Of a stretch of DNA of 34,822 nucleotides, positions 15,980-24,469 are shown one piece after another (positions within the stretch are counted from its first letter, which is position 1; the number at the start of each line of letters is the position of its first letter). The notes beneath the pieces are model-generated. The model had not been told where the DNA came from, did no database searches, and saw nothing but the letters and a program-made list of their open reading frames with translations. The position numbers and the translations under genes were made by a program. Origin of the DNA: Aureitalea sp. L0-47 (GTDB taxonomy: Bacteria > Bacteroidota > Bacteroidia > Flavobacteriales > Flavobacteriaceae); NCBI RefSeq assembly GCF_026126405.1, contig NZ_JAFMTQ010000021.1, positions 1 to 34,822 of the forward strand, given 5' to 3'.

Positions 15980-17212
15980 CTAAGAAACTGCCTTCAATTT
16001 CTTAATAGTGGATCTATTGAGTTTCTCCTGGGCGTATTCCATAGTTACGCGAAGCTCCGTCTCATTACTTCCCGGAAGGTCGTACATGGCATCTGTTAGC
16101 ACCGCTTCACAAAGAGATCGCAATCCCCTGGCTCCCAATTTATATTCAATAGCCTGCTCTACGATAAAATCTAGAGCCTCTTCCGTGATCACAAAGTCGA
16201 TCTCATCCATTTCGAACAGTTTCTTGTACTGCTTGATGATGGCGTTCTTCGGCTCGGTTAGGATGGCTCTCAAGGTACCTTTATCTAACGGATTCATAAA
16301 AGTAAGTACCGGTAGTCGTCCAATGATCTCAGGTATCAGTCCGTAATCTTTTAAATCCCTCGGAATGATGAACTTCAGCATATTGTCGCGCTCACGAATG
16401 TATTCGTTCTTGCTGGCACTGAAACCAACGGCCTGCATATTCAATCTCTTGGAGATATGACGTTCTATTCCATCGAAGGCACCACCGGCAATGAATAATA
16501 TGTTTTCAGTATTCACTTCAATGAATTTCTGATCCGGGTGCTTTCTACCACCTTTTGGCGGCACATTAACCGTTGTTCCTTCCAGTAATTTAAGCAAGGC
16601 TTGCTGTACACCTTCACCACTCACATCTCGGGTAATTGAAGGATTATCGCTTTTCCTCGCGATCTTATCGATCTCGTCTATGAATACGATACCGTTTTGT
16701 GCTTTTTCCACGTTATAGTCTGCCGCCTGAAGTAAACGCGTAAGGATACTCTCTACATCTTCCCCTACATAACCCGCTTCCGTGAGAACAGTTGCATCAA
16801 CTATAGCCAGAGGCACATTCAGCATCCGGGCAATGGTTTTTGCAACCAGCGTTTTTCCGGTACCTGTTTGCCCAACGATAACGATATTCGATTTCTGAAT
16901 CTCGATCTCTTCGTCCGATTTAGGTTGAAGCAAACGCTTATAGTGATTATAAACCGCTACAGACATCACTTTTTTGGTGTGCTCCTGCCCGATCACATAA
17001 TCATCCAGGAAAGCCTTGATCGCTTTGGGTTTCTTCAGCATCAACTCTTTACTGAGCTCGCTGTTGGTGGAATGCAATGCTTCTTCAATAACAATACCAT
17101 GTGCCTGTTCGATGCATCGGTCGCATATATGAGCGTCCAATCCAGCGATCAGCAAGTTGGTTTCAGCCTTTTTACGGCCGCAAAACGAGCATTCCAGTTC
17201 TTCTTTTGACAT
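15980..17212 (-). CDS. clpX: ATP-dependent protease unfoldase ClpX
   Basis: A 410-residue ClpX. The N-terminal zinc-binding domain has C8-x2-C11 and C30-x2-C33 for adaptor and substrate binding. The AAA+ domain has Walker A GQTGTGKT, Walker B VFIDEIDK, the substrate-gripping pore loop in TEAGYVGED, and arginine-bearing RHISKRLN and GARGLRSL (sensor 2) segments. It unfolds tagged proteins and feeds them to ClpP. It is the last gene of the tig/clpP/clpX block, 20 bp after clpP, so clpP and clpX are probably cotranscribed. Confidence 0.98.
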   Translation of the reverse strand: MSKEELECSFCGRKKAETNLLIAGLDAHICDRCIEQAHGIVIEEALHSTNSELSKELMLKKPKAIKAFLDDYVIGQEHTKKVMSVAVYNHYKRLLQPKSDEEIEIQKSNIVIVGQTGTGKTLVAKTIARMLNVPLAIVDATVLTEAGYVGEDVESILTRLLQAADYNVEKAQNGIVFIDEIDKIARKSDNPSITRDVSGEGVQQALLKLLEGTTVNVPPKGGRKHPDQKFIEVNTENILFIAGGAFDGIERHISKRLNMQAVGFSASKNEYIRERDNMLKFIIPRDLKDYGLIPEIIGRLPVLTFMNPLDKGTLRAILTEPKNAIIKQYKKLFEMDEIDFVITEEALDFIVEQAIEYKLGARGLRSLCEAVLTDAMYDLPGSNETELRVTMEYAQEKLNRSTIKKLKAVS

Positions 17213-17232
17213 AACGTTCGTATTAAACGGAA

Positions 17233-17907
17233 TTAGTTGCGAGTAAGTATCTCGTCTATCATTCCGTATTCTTTGGCCCTATCGGCCTTCATCCAGTAAT
17301 CGCGATCACTGTCTTCATAGACCTGGTCAAAGGTCTGACCACTGTGATTCGCAATTATTCGATATAATTCGTCCTTCAAGGTAAGAATTTCCCGCGCAGT
17401 GATCTCAATATCACTTGCTTGTCCCTGTGCACCACCCATTGGCTGGTGAATCATTACCCTTGAATGTGTTAATCCGCTGCGCTTTCCTTTTTCTCCAGCG
17501 CAAAGCAGAACAGCCCCCATGGAAGCCGCCATTCCTGTACAAATCGTCGCCACATCCGGCTTGATGAATTGCATGGTATCGTAAATACCCAAACCTGCGT
17601 AAACACTTCCTCCAGGGGAATTGATATAGATCTGGATATCCTTTGAGGCGTCGGTACTTTCAAGGAACAGCAACTGGGCCTGTACAATATTGGCTACCTG
17701 GTCGTTGATTCCTGTGCCCAGGAAGATGATCCTGTCCATCATAAGACGCGAGAATACATCCATTGCAACGGCGTTCATCTGGCGTTCTTCAATAATATTC
17801 GGCGTTAGGCCAACAGGATACATACTGCTTACGATGGTATCGTAATAGGTACTACTAATCCCCTGGTCCTTTATAGCAAAATCTTTAAATTCTTTACTGT
17901 AGTTCAT
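17233..17907 (-). CDS. clpP: ATP-dependent Clp protease proteolytic subunit
   Basis: The 224 residues contain the serine protease triad Ser129 (GMAASMG), His154 (RVMIHQP) and, by alignment to known ClpPs, Asp199 (EDSDRD). The oxyanion motif YINSPGGSV (94-102) is intact. About 30 N-terminal residues precede the axial-loop region, so a propeptide is likely. Fourteen subunits form the chamber that degrades proteins unfolded by ClpX, encoded 20 bp downstream. The gene lies between the tig terminator hairpin and clpX. No exact promoter box is obvious in the 84-bp gap. Confidence 0.98.
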   Translation of the reverse strand: MNYSKEFKDFAIKDQGISSTYYDTIVSSMYPVGLTPNIIEERQMNAVAMDVFSRLMMDRIIFLGTGINDQVANIVQAQLLFLESTDASKDIQIYINSPGGSVYAGLGIYDTMQFIKPDVATICTGMAASMGAVLLCAGEKGKRSGLTHSRVMIHQPMGGAQGQASDIEITAREILTLKDELYRIIANHSGQTFDQVYEDSDRDYWMKADRAKEYGMIDEILTRN

Positions 17908-17932
17908 ATAATTTGAGTCGTTTCTGTACTAT

Positions 17933-17965
17933 AAAAAAAGCGTTGAACCCCTAAGAATTCAACGC
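17933..17965 (-). terminator. Intrinsic terminator of tig
   Basis: On the minus strand GCGTTGAA (17965-17958) pairs perfectly with TTCAACGC (17947-17940). Seven T follow at 17939-17933. It lies 27 bp after the tig stop and separates tig from clpP. Confidence 0.88.
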
Positions 17966-17991
17966 CTAAATATAACTATTTTATCGCTGAA

Positions 17992-19347
17992 TTAGGCGTA
18001 GGCTTCTTTTATGAACTTGTCATAATTAATCTCTTTAGTCTTCAGTTTTACATTTTCCTTATAGAACTGAAGCATTTTGTTCGTGTTCATCTGCTCCGAA
18101 AGCCTTCTCACTTCCTCCTCATTTGTCATGATTCTCGTTACGATACCGTCTAGTTCTTCATCGGTAGGATTCATGTTCCCAAACTGGGCCATCTGCATAC
18201 GAATCATTCCCCTGGTGTAGTCTTTCAACTCATCAAAGGTCACCTGCAGGTTGTGCTCGGCTCTCAATTTTCCTTCGATCAACTGGTAACGCATTCCTTT
18301 TTCGGTACGCTCGTATTCTGCTTTTGCTTCTTCTTCGGTCATCTTCTCTTCTCCGGAAGATTGTTGTATCCAACGCTGAAGAAACTCTCCGGGAAGATCA
18401 AATTTTGTGTTTTCTATCAATGATTCTACAACATCGTTCAACAATTTCTGATCGCTCTGCTGCTCGAATTGCTTCTCGGCATCTTCCTTGATCTTGGCTT
18501 TTAGCTCCTCTTCAGAAGAAACAACACCTTCCCCAAATATCTTGGTGAAAAGTTCGTCATTTAAGTCTGCCATCTCACGCGCATTCACTTCCTCTATTTT
18601 GAAATTCACTTCAATATCCAAACCGTGAGCATCGCCATGGCTAACACCTAAATAACGTTGATTATCGTGTTCGTCCTTGAAAAGCCCTTTGGTCTTTAGT
18701 GTAACTGTATCTCCAACTTTAGCTCCAACTAGTGCGTTAAGTTGTCGCTTACCCTTGATCACCTCGGTCTCGAAGGTAGTCTTCTGCTCTATCTCCTTTT
18801 CTTGCCCCTCCGCTGAAGCCTCCGGCAGCACGTGGGCGGAAGTGAAGGTACCGGTAATCTCATCGCCTTTCTCAACTTTATCCTTGGCGATCAGCTTTCC
18901 GTATTGCTTTCGGATGGTTTTTACCTGGTTGTTCACCATTTCCTCATCGGCAACGATCTTGTAATTTGTTACTGCTTTACCTTTTAGGTTTACTTCGAAT
19001 TCCGGTGCCAGACCCAAGTCGAATTCAAAGGTAAGGTCTCCGGCTTCCCAATCGATCTCGTGATCGTTTTTTGGAAGCGGATTTCCAAGAACATCCAGTT
19101 TCTCTTCAGTAAGAAACTTATGCAGTTCGTCCTGAAGGATTTTGTTCACTTCCTCTACCAAAACAGCCTTCCCGTATTGTTTTTTCACCATCCCCATTGG
19201 CACATGCCCTTTTCTGAATCCCGGAATATTGGCGTTCTTACGATAATTCTTAAGGATCGAATCCACTTTCTCGGAATAATCTTCCTTTGCGATATCTACC
19301 TTAACAATAGCGTTTAGTGAATCGATTTCTTTCTTTGTAATATTCAT
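17992..19347 (-). CDS. tig: Trigger factor (ribosome-associated chaperone)
   Basis: The 451 residues have trigger-factor layout. The N-terminal ribosome-binding domain carries the docking loop GFRKGHVPMGMV (43-54). A PPIase-like middle domain follows near 150-250 (EKGDEITGTFTS), then the long helical C-terminal arms. The middle domain is divergent, as is common in Bacteroidota, and prolyl isomerase activity is uncertain. The protein meets nascent chains at the ribosome exit. It lies upstream of clpP and clpX on the same strand but has its own terminator. Its promoter lies inside a hairpin just upstream (19374-19409). Confidence 0.95.
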   Translation of the reverse strand: MNITKKEIDSLNAIVKVDIAKEDYSEKVDSILKNYRKNANIPGFRKGHVPMGMVKKQYGKAVLVEEVNKILQDELHKFLTEEKLDVLGNPLPKNDHEIDWEAGDLTFEFDLGLAPEFEVNLKGKAVTNYKIVADEEMVNNQVKTIRKQYGKLIAKDKVEKGDEITGTFTSAHVLPEASAEGQEKEIEQKTTFETEVIKGKRQLNALVGAKVGDTVTLKTKGLFKDEHDNQRYLGVSHGDAHGLDIEVNFKIEEVNAREMADLNDELFTKIFGEGVVSSEEELKAKIKEDAEKQFEQQSDQKLLNDVVESLIENTKFDLPGEFLQRWIQQSSGEEKMTEEEAKAEYERTEKGMRYQLIEGKLRAEHNLQVTFDELKDYTRGMIRMQMAQFGNMNPTDEELDGIVTRIMTNEEEVRRLSEQMNTNKMLQFYKENVKLKTKEINYDKFIKEAYA

Positions 19348-19367
19348 GCTTAATGTCCTTTACACAT

Positions 19368-19409
19368 AAAAAATTGGGTTGCAAAAGTACGACTTTTAAT
19401 GCAACCCAA
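19368..19409 (-). terminator. Terminator hairpin of the PF04020 gene that also holds the tig promoter
   Basis: On the minus strand TTGGGTTGC (19409-19401) pairs with GCAACCCAA (19382-19374). An inner AAAAG/CTTTT stem continues it, with a three-base AAT offset on one side. Six T follow at 19373-19368. It begins 26 bp after the stop of the small membrane protein gene. Confidence 0.75.
19382..19409 (-). promoter_or_regulatory. Bacteroidota-type promoter of tig
   Basis: TTG at 19409-19407, 17 bp, then TACTTTTG at 19389-19382 matches the TTG-N17-19-TAnnTTTG consensus exactly. It lies 34 bp ahead of the tig ATG. The -33 box is in one arm of the preceding terminator hairpin, and the -7 box runs into the other arm. 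Confidence 0.75.
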
Positions 19410-19434
19410 CAAGCTTTTGAAATGTGCAGATCTA

Positions 19435-19782
19435 CTATTTCTTTTTCTTATCCAACACCGAATGAAAGATCGATTGGAGGATGGATAGCAACAGGCTAAA
19501 CAACAGAGCCCACCAAATCGAATCCACATTGAATCCGGGCACTATAACATCTGCCAACTTGATAATAAATGCGTTGATAAAAAGAAGAAACAATCCCAAA
19601 GTAATTATAGTTATTGGTAAAGTGAGAACCACCAATATCGGCTTTACGAAGAATCGCAATAGGGCGATAACCACAGCTACAATAATTGCCGGGCCATATC
19701 CCTCCACAGAAACTCCGGGAAGCACTTTTGCCAGGATCACCACCGCCAGAGCGGTTAACAGCACTCTTAAAATTGTTTTCAT
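19435..19782 (-). CDS. Small membrane protein of the PF04020 (holin 4-TM-like) family
   Basis: The 115 residues form about four hydrophobic segments (3-21, 31-50, 52-75, 87-107). The family hallmark RFFVKPILVVLTLPITIITL is followed by FLLFINAFIIKLAD. Databases label this family after a mycobacteriophage four-helix protein, but it is widespread on bacterial chromosomes and no phage gene is nearby. Function is unknown. The gene sits 47 bp after the alpha/beta hydrolase gene and may be the last gene of the pdxJ operon, ending at the hairpin before tig. Confidence 0.85.
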   Translation of the reverse strand: MKTILRVLLTALAVVILAKVLPGVSVEGYGPAIIVAVVIALLRFFVKPILVVLTLPITIITLGLFLLFINAFIIKLADVIVPGFNVDSIWWALLFSLLLSILQSIFHSVLDKKKK

Positions 19783-19829
19783 TGAAAGGTTATTTCTTTA
19801 AAGGTATAAAAATCGACCGATGTCTGGGA

Positions 19830-20597
19830 TTACTCATTAAGAAATGTAACTACTTTCTCAAAGTATTCGGTCGGATTTTCAGAATGCAACCAATGACCTG
19901 CATTGCTTACCCAATCGATTCGGGCATTGGGAAAATGCTTATGAATGAGTAATTCGTCCATGGGTTCTATATAACCCGAGTTCTCGCCACCCAGAAAAAG
20001 GGTCGGACCATCGTAGGTCATTTCCTCATCTAATGGTTTCCCTACCTCCTCGTTCTTGTCACTGAGCACTTTTACATTTGCCCTGAAGGCTAGCACACCT
20101 TTCTCTTTCCAGTAGAGGTTTTTCATCAGGAACTGCCCCACTCCTGCTTCAGGTACGTATTCCGACAAAACTTCTTCCACATCTCCCCTTGAGGATACTT
20201 TCGAAAAATCGACCAGGAGCAGTGCTTTGAAAATATCCTGGTGATGCTGAGGGTAGGCCTTGGGCCCAATATCGGCCACAAATAACTTTCGAACCATTTC
20301 AGGATAGGTTGTAGCAAATTGCATGGCGGTCTTACCCCCCATTGAATGGCCCATCAGTATAAAGCCATCCATACCATGTTCATCGCAATAATCCTTCAGA
20401 TCTTCAGCCATCACGCTATAGTTGAATTCATCCGAATGAAGACTCCTGCCGTGATTCCGTTGATCTACCAGGTGCATTTGGTAACCGAGTTCGGAAAATT
20501 TCCTGCCAAGGGTTCGCCAGTTATCACTCATACCCAGTAGCCCGTGGAGAATAATAAATGGTGTTCCTTCACCTATAATTTGGGAATGTAAACTCAT
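19830..20597 (-). CDS. Alpha/beta-fold hydrolase (YbfF-like esterase)
   Basis: A 255-residue single-domain alpha/beta hydrolase. The oxyanion strand is ILHGLLGMSDNWR (16-28). The nucleophile elbow GHSMGGKTA puts Ser85 as nucleophile. The closing His is in VSNAGHWLHSE (about residue 238). VDQRNHGRS (44-52) is the conserved motif after strand 4 and fits the YbfF esterase/thioesterase group. The substrate is unknown. Its ATG overlaps the pdxJ stop by 4 bp (ATGA), indicating coupled translation. Confidence 0.9.
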   Translation of the reverse strand: MSLHSQIIGEGTPFIILHGLLGMSDNWRTLGRKFSELGYQMHLVDQRNHGRSLHSDEFNYSVMAEDLKDYCDEHGMDGFILMGHSMGGKTAMQFATTYPEMVRKLFVADIGPKAYPQHHQDIFKALLLVDFSKVSSRGDVEEVLSEYVPEAGVGQFLMKNLYWKEKGVLAFRANVKVLSDKNEEVGKPLDEEMTYDGPTLFLGGENSGYIEPMDELLIHKHFPNARIDWVSNAGHWLHSENPTEYFEKVVTFLNE

Positions 20598-21307
20598 TGT
20601 AATTTCTGAAGATATTGGTTAATCACATTTTCCAGTCCGTCGTAAATTGCTTCGCAAATAAGCGCGTGACCTATGGAAACTTCCAGAAGGTGTGGCACAG
20701 CCTGTTTAAAATACTGGATGTTATCCAGCGACAGATCATGACCGGCATTCACTCCGAGCCCTAATTGGTGCGCCAGCATGGCGCATTCCGTATAAGGTTG
20801 AACGGCCTGTAGATTCCCTAAAGAATATTGATGCGCAAACTCTTCAGTATACAACTCGATTCGATCAGCCCCGGTTTGGGCAGCTCCTTCGATCATAGCA
20901 GGCACGGGATCGACAAAAATAGAAGTCCTTATCCCCTTCATCTTCAATTCTGCAATTATTTCCTGAAGAAAACTGCGGTTGGTTATTGTGTCCCATCCTG
21001 CATTGGACGTAATAGCATCAACAGCATCAGGAACCAGGGTAGCCTGGGTAGGTTGAATCTCAAGTACGAGATCCAGGAACGTATCGATCGGGTTACCTTC
21101 AATATTGTATTCAGTATGAACAACAGGTTTTAGATCATAAGCATCCTGGTACCGAATGTGGCGCTCGTCGGGACGTGGATGAATCGTCACTCCCTGGGCT
21201 CCGAATCTCTGCACATCCTTTGCCACCTCTACAACATTCGGCATATTTCCACCCCTGGCGTTTCTAAGGGTGGCAATTTTGTTAATATTTACACTTAACT
21301 TTGTCAT
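20594..21307 (-). CDS. pdxJ: Pyridoxine 5'-phosphate synthase
   Basis: I set the start at ATG 21307 (237 residues, MTKLSVNINKIATLRNARGG); a TTG three codons upstream is less likely. The TIM-barrel enzyme condenses 1-deoxyxylulose 5-phosphate with 3-amino-2-oxopropyl phosphate to make pyridoxine 5'-phosphate in the DXP-dependent vitamin B6 pathway. Signature residues are His43 and Arg45 in HPRPDERHI (43-51), the GVNAGHDLSLDN phosphate site and EVSIGHALI near the C-terminus. The first gene of an apparent operon with the hydrolase. A TATTTTTG box lies 17 bp upstream of the start. Confidence 0.97.
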   Translation of the reverse strand: MTKLSVNINKIATLRNARGGNMPNVVEVAKDVQRFGAQGVTIHPRPDERHIRYQDAYDLKPVVHTEYNIEGNPIDTFLDLVLEIQPTQATLVPDAVDAITSNAGWDTITNRSFLQEIIAELKMKGIRTSIFVDPVPAMIEGAAQTGADRIELYTEEFAHQYSLGNLQAVQPYTECAMLAHQLGLGVNAGHDLSLDNIQYFKQAVPHLLEVSIGHALICEAIYDGLENVINQYLQKLQ

Positions 21308-21324
21308 ACATTCCAATTAGGGGA

Positions 21325-21332
21325 CAAAAATA
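21325..21332 (-). promoter_or_regulatory. Probable -7 box of pdxJ
   Basis: On the minus strand TATTTTTG matches TAnnTTTG exactly, 17 bp before the pdxJ ATG. No convincing TTG -33 box is seen at the right distance. The position supports ATG 21307 as the real start. Confidence 0.45.
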
Positions 21333-21391
21333 CGAAGCTTGTGCAGGGTTTCGCATCTTTATTTTAAGTAATTTGCACTAAAATAAATGCC

Positions 21392-22048
21392 GTGAATACA
21401 AGTCAATATATCATCAACGACCTAAAACCTTTCGACATCGAAACACCGATCAAGGAGGTGCAGGTTGCCTTCAACCAGCTTACTTATTCTCATGTCCCTG
21501 TTTCTGTGGACAACAAGTATGTTGGTTGCATTTCTGAAACGGATGCACATTGTTTTGAAAGCGATAAACTGATACGGGACTTTGAATACGCCCTGGAACC
21601 ATTTTATGTGAGTGAGGCCACTAATTGGCTCGATATTCTTGAGGCTTTTGCCTTGCATGGAAGCAATATAATGCCAGTATTAAAAACCGAAGGACATTAC
21701 CTGGGATACTATGAATTGAGTGATATAATGAACATTTTCAACGACACTCCTTTCCTCAACGAAGCGGGTGGGATTATTGTAGTTGAAAAAGGCGTCCGCG
21801 ACTATTCCTTTAGCGAGATCTGCCAGATTGTGGAGTCTAATGATGCAAGGATACTGGGGGCGTTTATCTCAAAGATTGTAGGTGAAACGGTACAGGCCAC
21901 CATTAAGATTGGCCATACCGGGATGAATGCCATAGTACAAACCTTTCGTCGCTACGGTTACAATATCGTCTCCAATCACGATGAAGATAAATTCCTGGAA
22001 GATCTAAAGGCCCGATCCGATTATCTGAACAAGTATCTTAATATGTAG
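21392..22048 (+). CDS. CBS-domain protein with ACT-like C-terminus
   Basis: This 218-residue cytoplasmic protein starts at GTG 21392; the nearby ATG at 21387 hits a stop at once. Residues about 1-130 form two CBS motifs (THVPV-type strand YSHVPVSVDNKYVGCISETD, then SNIMPVLKTEGHYLGYYELS). Residues 140-205 (GIIVVEKGVRDYSFSEICQI) look like an ACT-type regulatory domain, as in AcuB-like proteins. CBS pairs usually sense adenine nucleotides. The gene is followed by nadK after 2 bp, so a link to nucleotide or NAD status is plausible but inferred. Confidence 0.88.
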   Translation: MNTSQYIINDLKPFDIETPIKEVQVAFNQLTYSHVPVSVDNKYVGCISETDAHCFESDKLIRDFEYALEPFYVSEATNWLDILEAFALHGSNIMPVLKTEGHYLGYYELSDIMNIFNDTPFLNEAGGIIVVEKGVRDYSFSEICQIVESNDARILGAFISKIVGETVQATIKIGHTGMNAIVQTFRRYGYNIVSNHDEDKFLEDLKARSDYLNKYLNM

Positions 22049-22050
22049 TC

Positions 22051-22935
22051 ATGAAAGTCGGTATTTTCGGACAATTCTACCACCAGCATTCCGAACAACC
22101 TATCCAGCACTTTCTGGATGCGTTGAAGAAGACAGATGTGGAGGTTGCGGTTGAGAAGAATTTCCTGGAACTCATAAAACATCACGATGGTATCGATACC
22201 AATGTGGCTACATTCAGTTCATTTACTGAATTGGATAAGAGTTACGACCTTTTCTTTAGTATTGGTGGTGACGGAACCTTGCTGAAAGCCGTCACTTTCG
22301 TGCGGGATCTCGGCATTCCCATCGCTGGGTTGAATACGGGTCGCTTAGGATTTTTGGCGACCATTCAGAAAGAACATATAGAGACCAGTATACAGGAAAT
22401 GATCGCAGGCAACTTTAAAATCTCACAAAGAGCCCTGCTTGCTATAGAAACCACGCCCGACAGCAACGAGATCGGGGAGCTCAATTTTGCCTTAAACGAA
22501 ATCGCAATTAACAGGAAGAATACCACATCCATGATCAAAGTGGAAACCTATGTGGACGACGAGCACCTTGCCTCCTATTGGTCTGATGGGATGATCGTTT
22601 CAACACCTACAGGATCTACAGGATATTCATTGAGCTGTGGAGGACCTATCATGGATCCGGGATCAAAAAGTATCGTACTAACCCCAATTGCTCCTCATAA
22701 TCTGAATGCCAGGCCATTCGTTTTGCCCGATAAGGCTGAAATAAAACTCAAGGTTACCGGCCGTGAGAAATCATACCTCATCTCCCTGGATTCGCGTATC
22801 GCAACTCTCACAGACGATACAGAAATTCGTATTAAGAAAGCAGGGTTCAGCATCAAACTAGCCCAGCTGAAAGAAGATAGTTTCATCAAAACCCTTCGTG
22901 AAAAATTACTTTGGGGTGAAGACAAGCGAAATTAG
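22051..22935 (+). CDS. nadK: NAD kinase
   Basis: The 294 residues carry the NAD kinase signature. SIGGDGTLLKA has the GGDG motif at 72-75 with catalytic Asp74. FALNEIAINR contains the NE motif (Asn148-Glu149). The glycine-rich substrate loop is STPTGSTGYSLSCGGPI. It phosphorylates NAD to NADP in the cytosol. It starts 2 bp after the CBS-protein stop, so translation is probably coupled. An AT-rich 99-bp gap then leads to porG, which has its own promoter box. Confidence 0.97.
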   Translation: MKVGIFGQFYHQHSEQPIQHFLDALKKTDVEVAVEKNFLELIKHHDGIDTNVATFSSFTELDKSYDLFFSIGGDGTLLKAVTFVRDLGIPIAGLNTGRLGFLATIQKEHIETSIQEMIAGNFKISQRALLAIETTPDSNEIGELNFALNEIAINRKNTTSMIKVETYVDDEHLASYWSDGMIVSTPTGSTGYSLSCGGPIMDPGSKSIVLTPIAPHNLNARPFVLPDKAEIKLKVTGREKSYLISLDSRIATLTDDTEIRIKKAGFSIKLAQLKEDSFIKTLREKLLWGEDKRN

Positions 22936-23010
22936 ACAATAAATTCCAACAATTTTTGTTTATCAACTTAGACAAATTCGCACAAAATGGGGCGGTGCGA
23001 AGTTTATTGT

Positions 23011-23018
23011 TATATTTG
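23011..23018 (+). promoter_or_regulatory. Probable -7 box of the porG-uppS-bamA operon
   Basis: TATATTTG is an exact TAnnTTTG match, 16 bp before the ATG at 23035. The -33 region is not clear. The position leaves a very short leader and argues against the longer reading frame starting at 22987. Confidence 0.5.
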
Positions 23019-23034
23019 CAAACTTTTAAAGTAT

Positions 23035-23724
23035 ATGAAGTATTTCGCGCTATTGATAATTGCTTTTTTGTGTTCACTTTCCATTACTTCTCAAACTTAC
23101 GAGATAGGTGGATTGATAGGTGGATCCAATTACATTGGTGATATTGGGAGAACTAATTACATCGCTCCAAATAATTTTGCATTCGGTGGTATCTTTAAAT
23201 GGAACCGAAGCGCCCGTCATGCCTTTCGAGGATCGATAATGCTTGCCAAAATAAGTGGTGATGATGCCGATGCAAATGATGAACGCCGCAAGCAACGTGG
23301 TTTGTCGTTTAGCAATACGATCTCTGAGATCTCAATTGGACTGGAATATACTTTCGTAGAATTCAATGTACACAGTGGAAAACCGGTTTCTACTCCTTAT
23401 TTATACACGGGCCTTACCTATTTCTGGTACGAAGCGTTGTACAAGGTAGGAGACGATATAAGGGATTACGACGGTGCTTCTGCGCCTGCTATACCCATGG
23501 TTATTGGATACAAAGCCACTATTGGTACAAAAATGGTACTGGGAATGGAGATCGGGGCCCGATATGCGTTTACAGACGACCTGGACGGGAGCAACCCGGT
23601 AAAGGGACTAGCAGACGACCCTCAATTTAAATTTGGAAACACAAATAGTGACGATTGGTATGTGTTTACAGGTGTAACCCTTACCTTTGGCTTTGGAAGA
23701 AGGCCCTGCTATTGCAATTTTTAA
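23035..23724 (+). CDS. porG: PorG-like T9SS outer-membrane barrel (DUF6089)
   Basis: From ATG 23035 the protein has 229 residues with a signal peptide (MKYFALLIIAFLCSLSITS). The mature part is a small beta-barrel of the DUF6089 type: TYEIGGLIGGSNYIGDIGRT, then alternating aromatic strands (SIGLEYTFVEF, YLYTGLTYFWYEALYKVG), ending VFTGVTLTFGFGR. In Porphyromonas gingivalis the PorG protein of the type IX secretion system is of this kind and size, and its gene also sits directly before uppS and bamA. The assignment rests on that family and synteny knowledge. The frame can be extended upstream to 22987, but that would bury the signal peptide. uppS starts 1 bp after the stop. Confidence 0.8.
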   Translation: MKYFALLIIAFLCSLSITSQTYEIGGLIGGSNYIGDIGRTNYIAPNNFAFGGIFKWNRSARHAFRGSIMLAKISGDDADANDERRKQRGLSFSNTISEISIGLEYTFVEFNVHSGKPVSTPYLYTGLTYFWYEALYKVGDDIRDYDGASAPAIPMVIGYKATIGTKMVLGMEIGARYAFTDDLDGSNPVKGLADDPQFKFGNTNSDDWYVFTGVTLTFGFGRRPCYCNF

Positions 23725-23725
23725 C

Positions 23726-24469
23726 ATGTCCTTACAAAGTAAAATAAACCCTAACAAGTTACCCAGGCACGTAGCCATTATCATGGACGGCAACGGCCGT
23801 TGGGCAAAACAAAAGGGATTATTGCGAACTGTAGGACATGAAAACGGCTCTAAAGCCGTGCGAGAAGTCGTTGAAGCCTGCGCCGAAATCAATATCCCCA
23901 ATCTCACGCTCTATGCCTTCTCAACCGAAAATTGGAAGCGGCCCAAATTGGAAGTTGAACTACTGATGAAGCTCCTTATTAATTCTCTAAAGAAGGAGAT
24001 CAGTACGCTTGAGGAAAATGATATCAGGCTAAATGCCATTGGTAATCTCAATGCCTTACCCAAAAAGGCCCACAATGAACTTATTGACGTGATTGAGAAG
24101 ACCAAATCCAATACGCGTATGACGCTCACACTCGCTTTAAGCTATGGCTCACGTGAAGAAATCACAAAAACAATTAAAGAGATTAGCCTTAAAGTTAAAA
24201 ATAACCTAATTTCGCCGTCGGATATTGACGAATCACTTATTAATAAGCATCTTTACACCCGAAGTTTACCGGATGTAGATCTATTGATACGTACAAGTGG
24301 TGAGCAGCGTATTAGTAATTTTTTATTGTGGCAAATCGCTTATGCCGAACTGTATTTTACGGACACCCTTTGGCCAGATTATTCAAAGGAGCATCTTTTT
24401 GAAGCCATAATAAATTATCAAAACAGAGAAAGAAGATTTGGAAAAACGAGTGAGCAACTTCAAAATTAA
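23726..24469 (+). CDS. uppS: Isoprenyl (undecaprenyl) diphosphate synthase
   Basis: From ATG 23726 (247 residues) the protein has the cis-prenyltransferase motifs: HVAIIMDGNGRWAKQKG with catalytic Asp21, LTLYAFSTENWKRP, and RTSGEQRISNFLLWQIAYAE followed by LYFTDTLWPDY. It extends farnesyl diphosphate with isopentenyl units to the C55 carrier lipid for peptidoglycan and surface polysaccharides. The longer frame from 23687 overlaps porG and lacks support. Its 3' end overlaps the bamA start by about 20 bp. Confidence 0.96.
   Translation: MSLQSKINPNKLPRHVAIIMDGNGRWAKQKGLLRTVGHENGSKAVREVVEACAEINIPNLTLYAFSTENWKRPKLEVELLMKLLINSLKKEISTLEENDIRLNAIGNLNALPKKAHNELIDVIEKTKSNTRMTLTLALSYGSREEITKTIKEISLKVKNNLISPSDIDESLINKHLYTRSLPDVDLLIRTSGEQRISNFLLWQIAYAELYFTDTLWPDYSKEHLFEAIINYQNRERRFGKTSEQLQN

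Noticed and set aside
19435-19782. Prophage remnant based on the holin-like protein
   Set aside because: PF04020 proteins are ordinary chromosomal membrane proteins; no lysin, integrase, capsid or attachment site is nearby.
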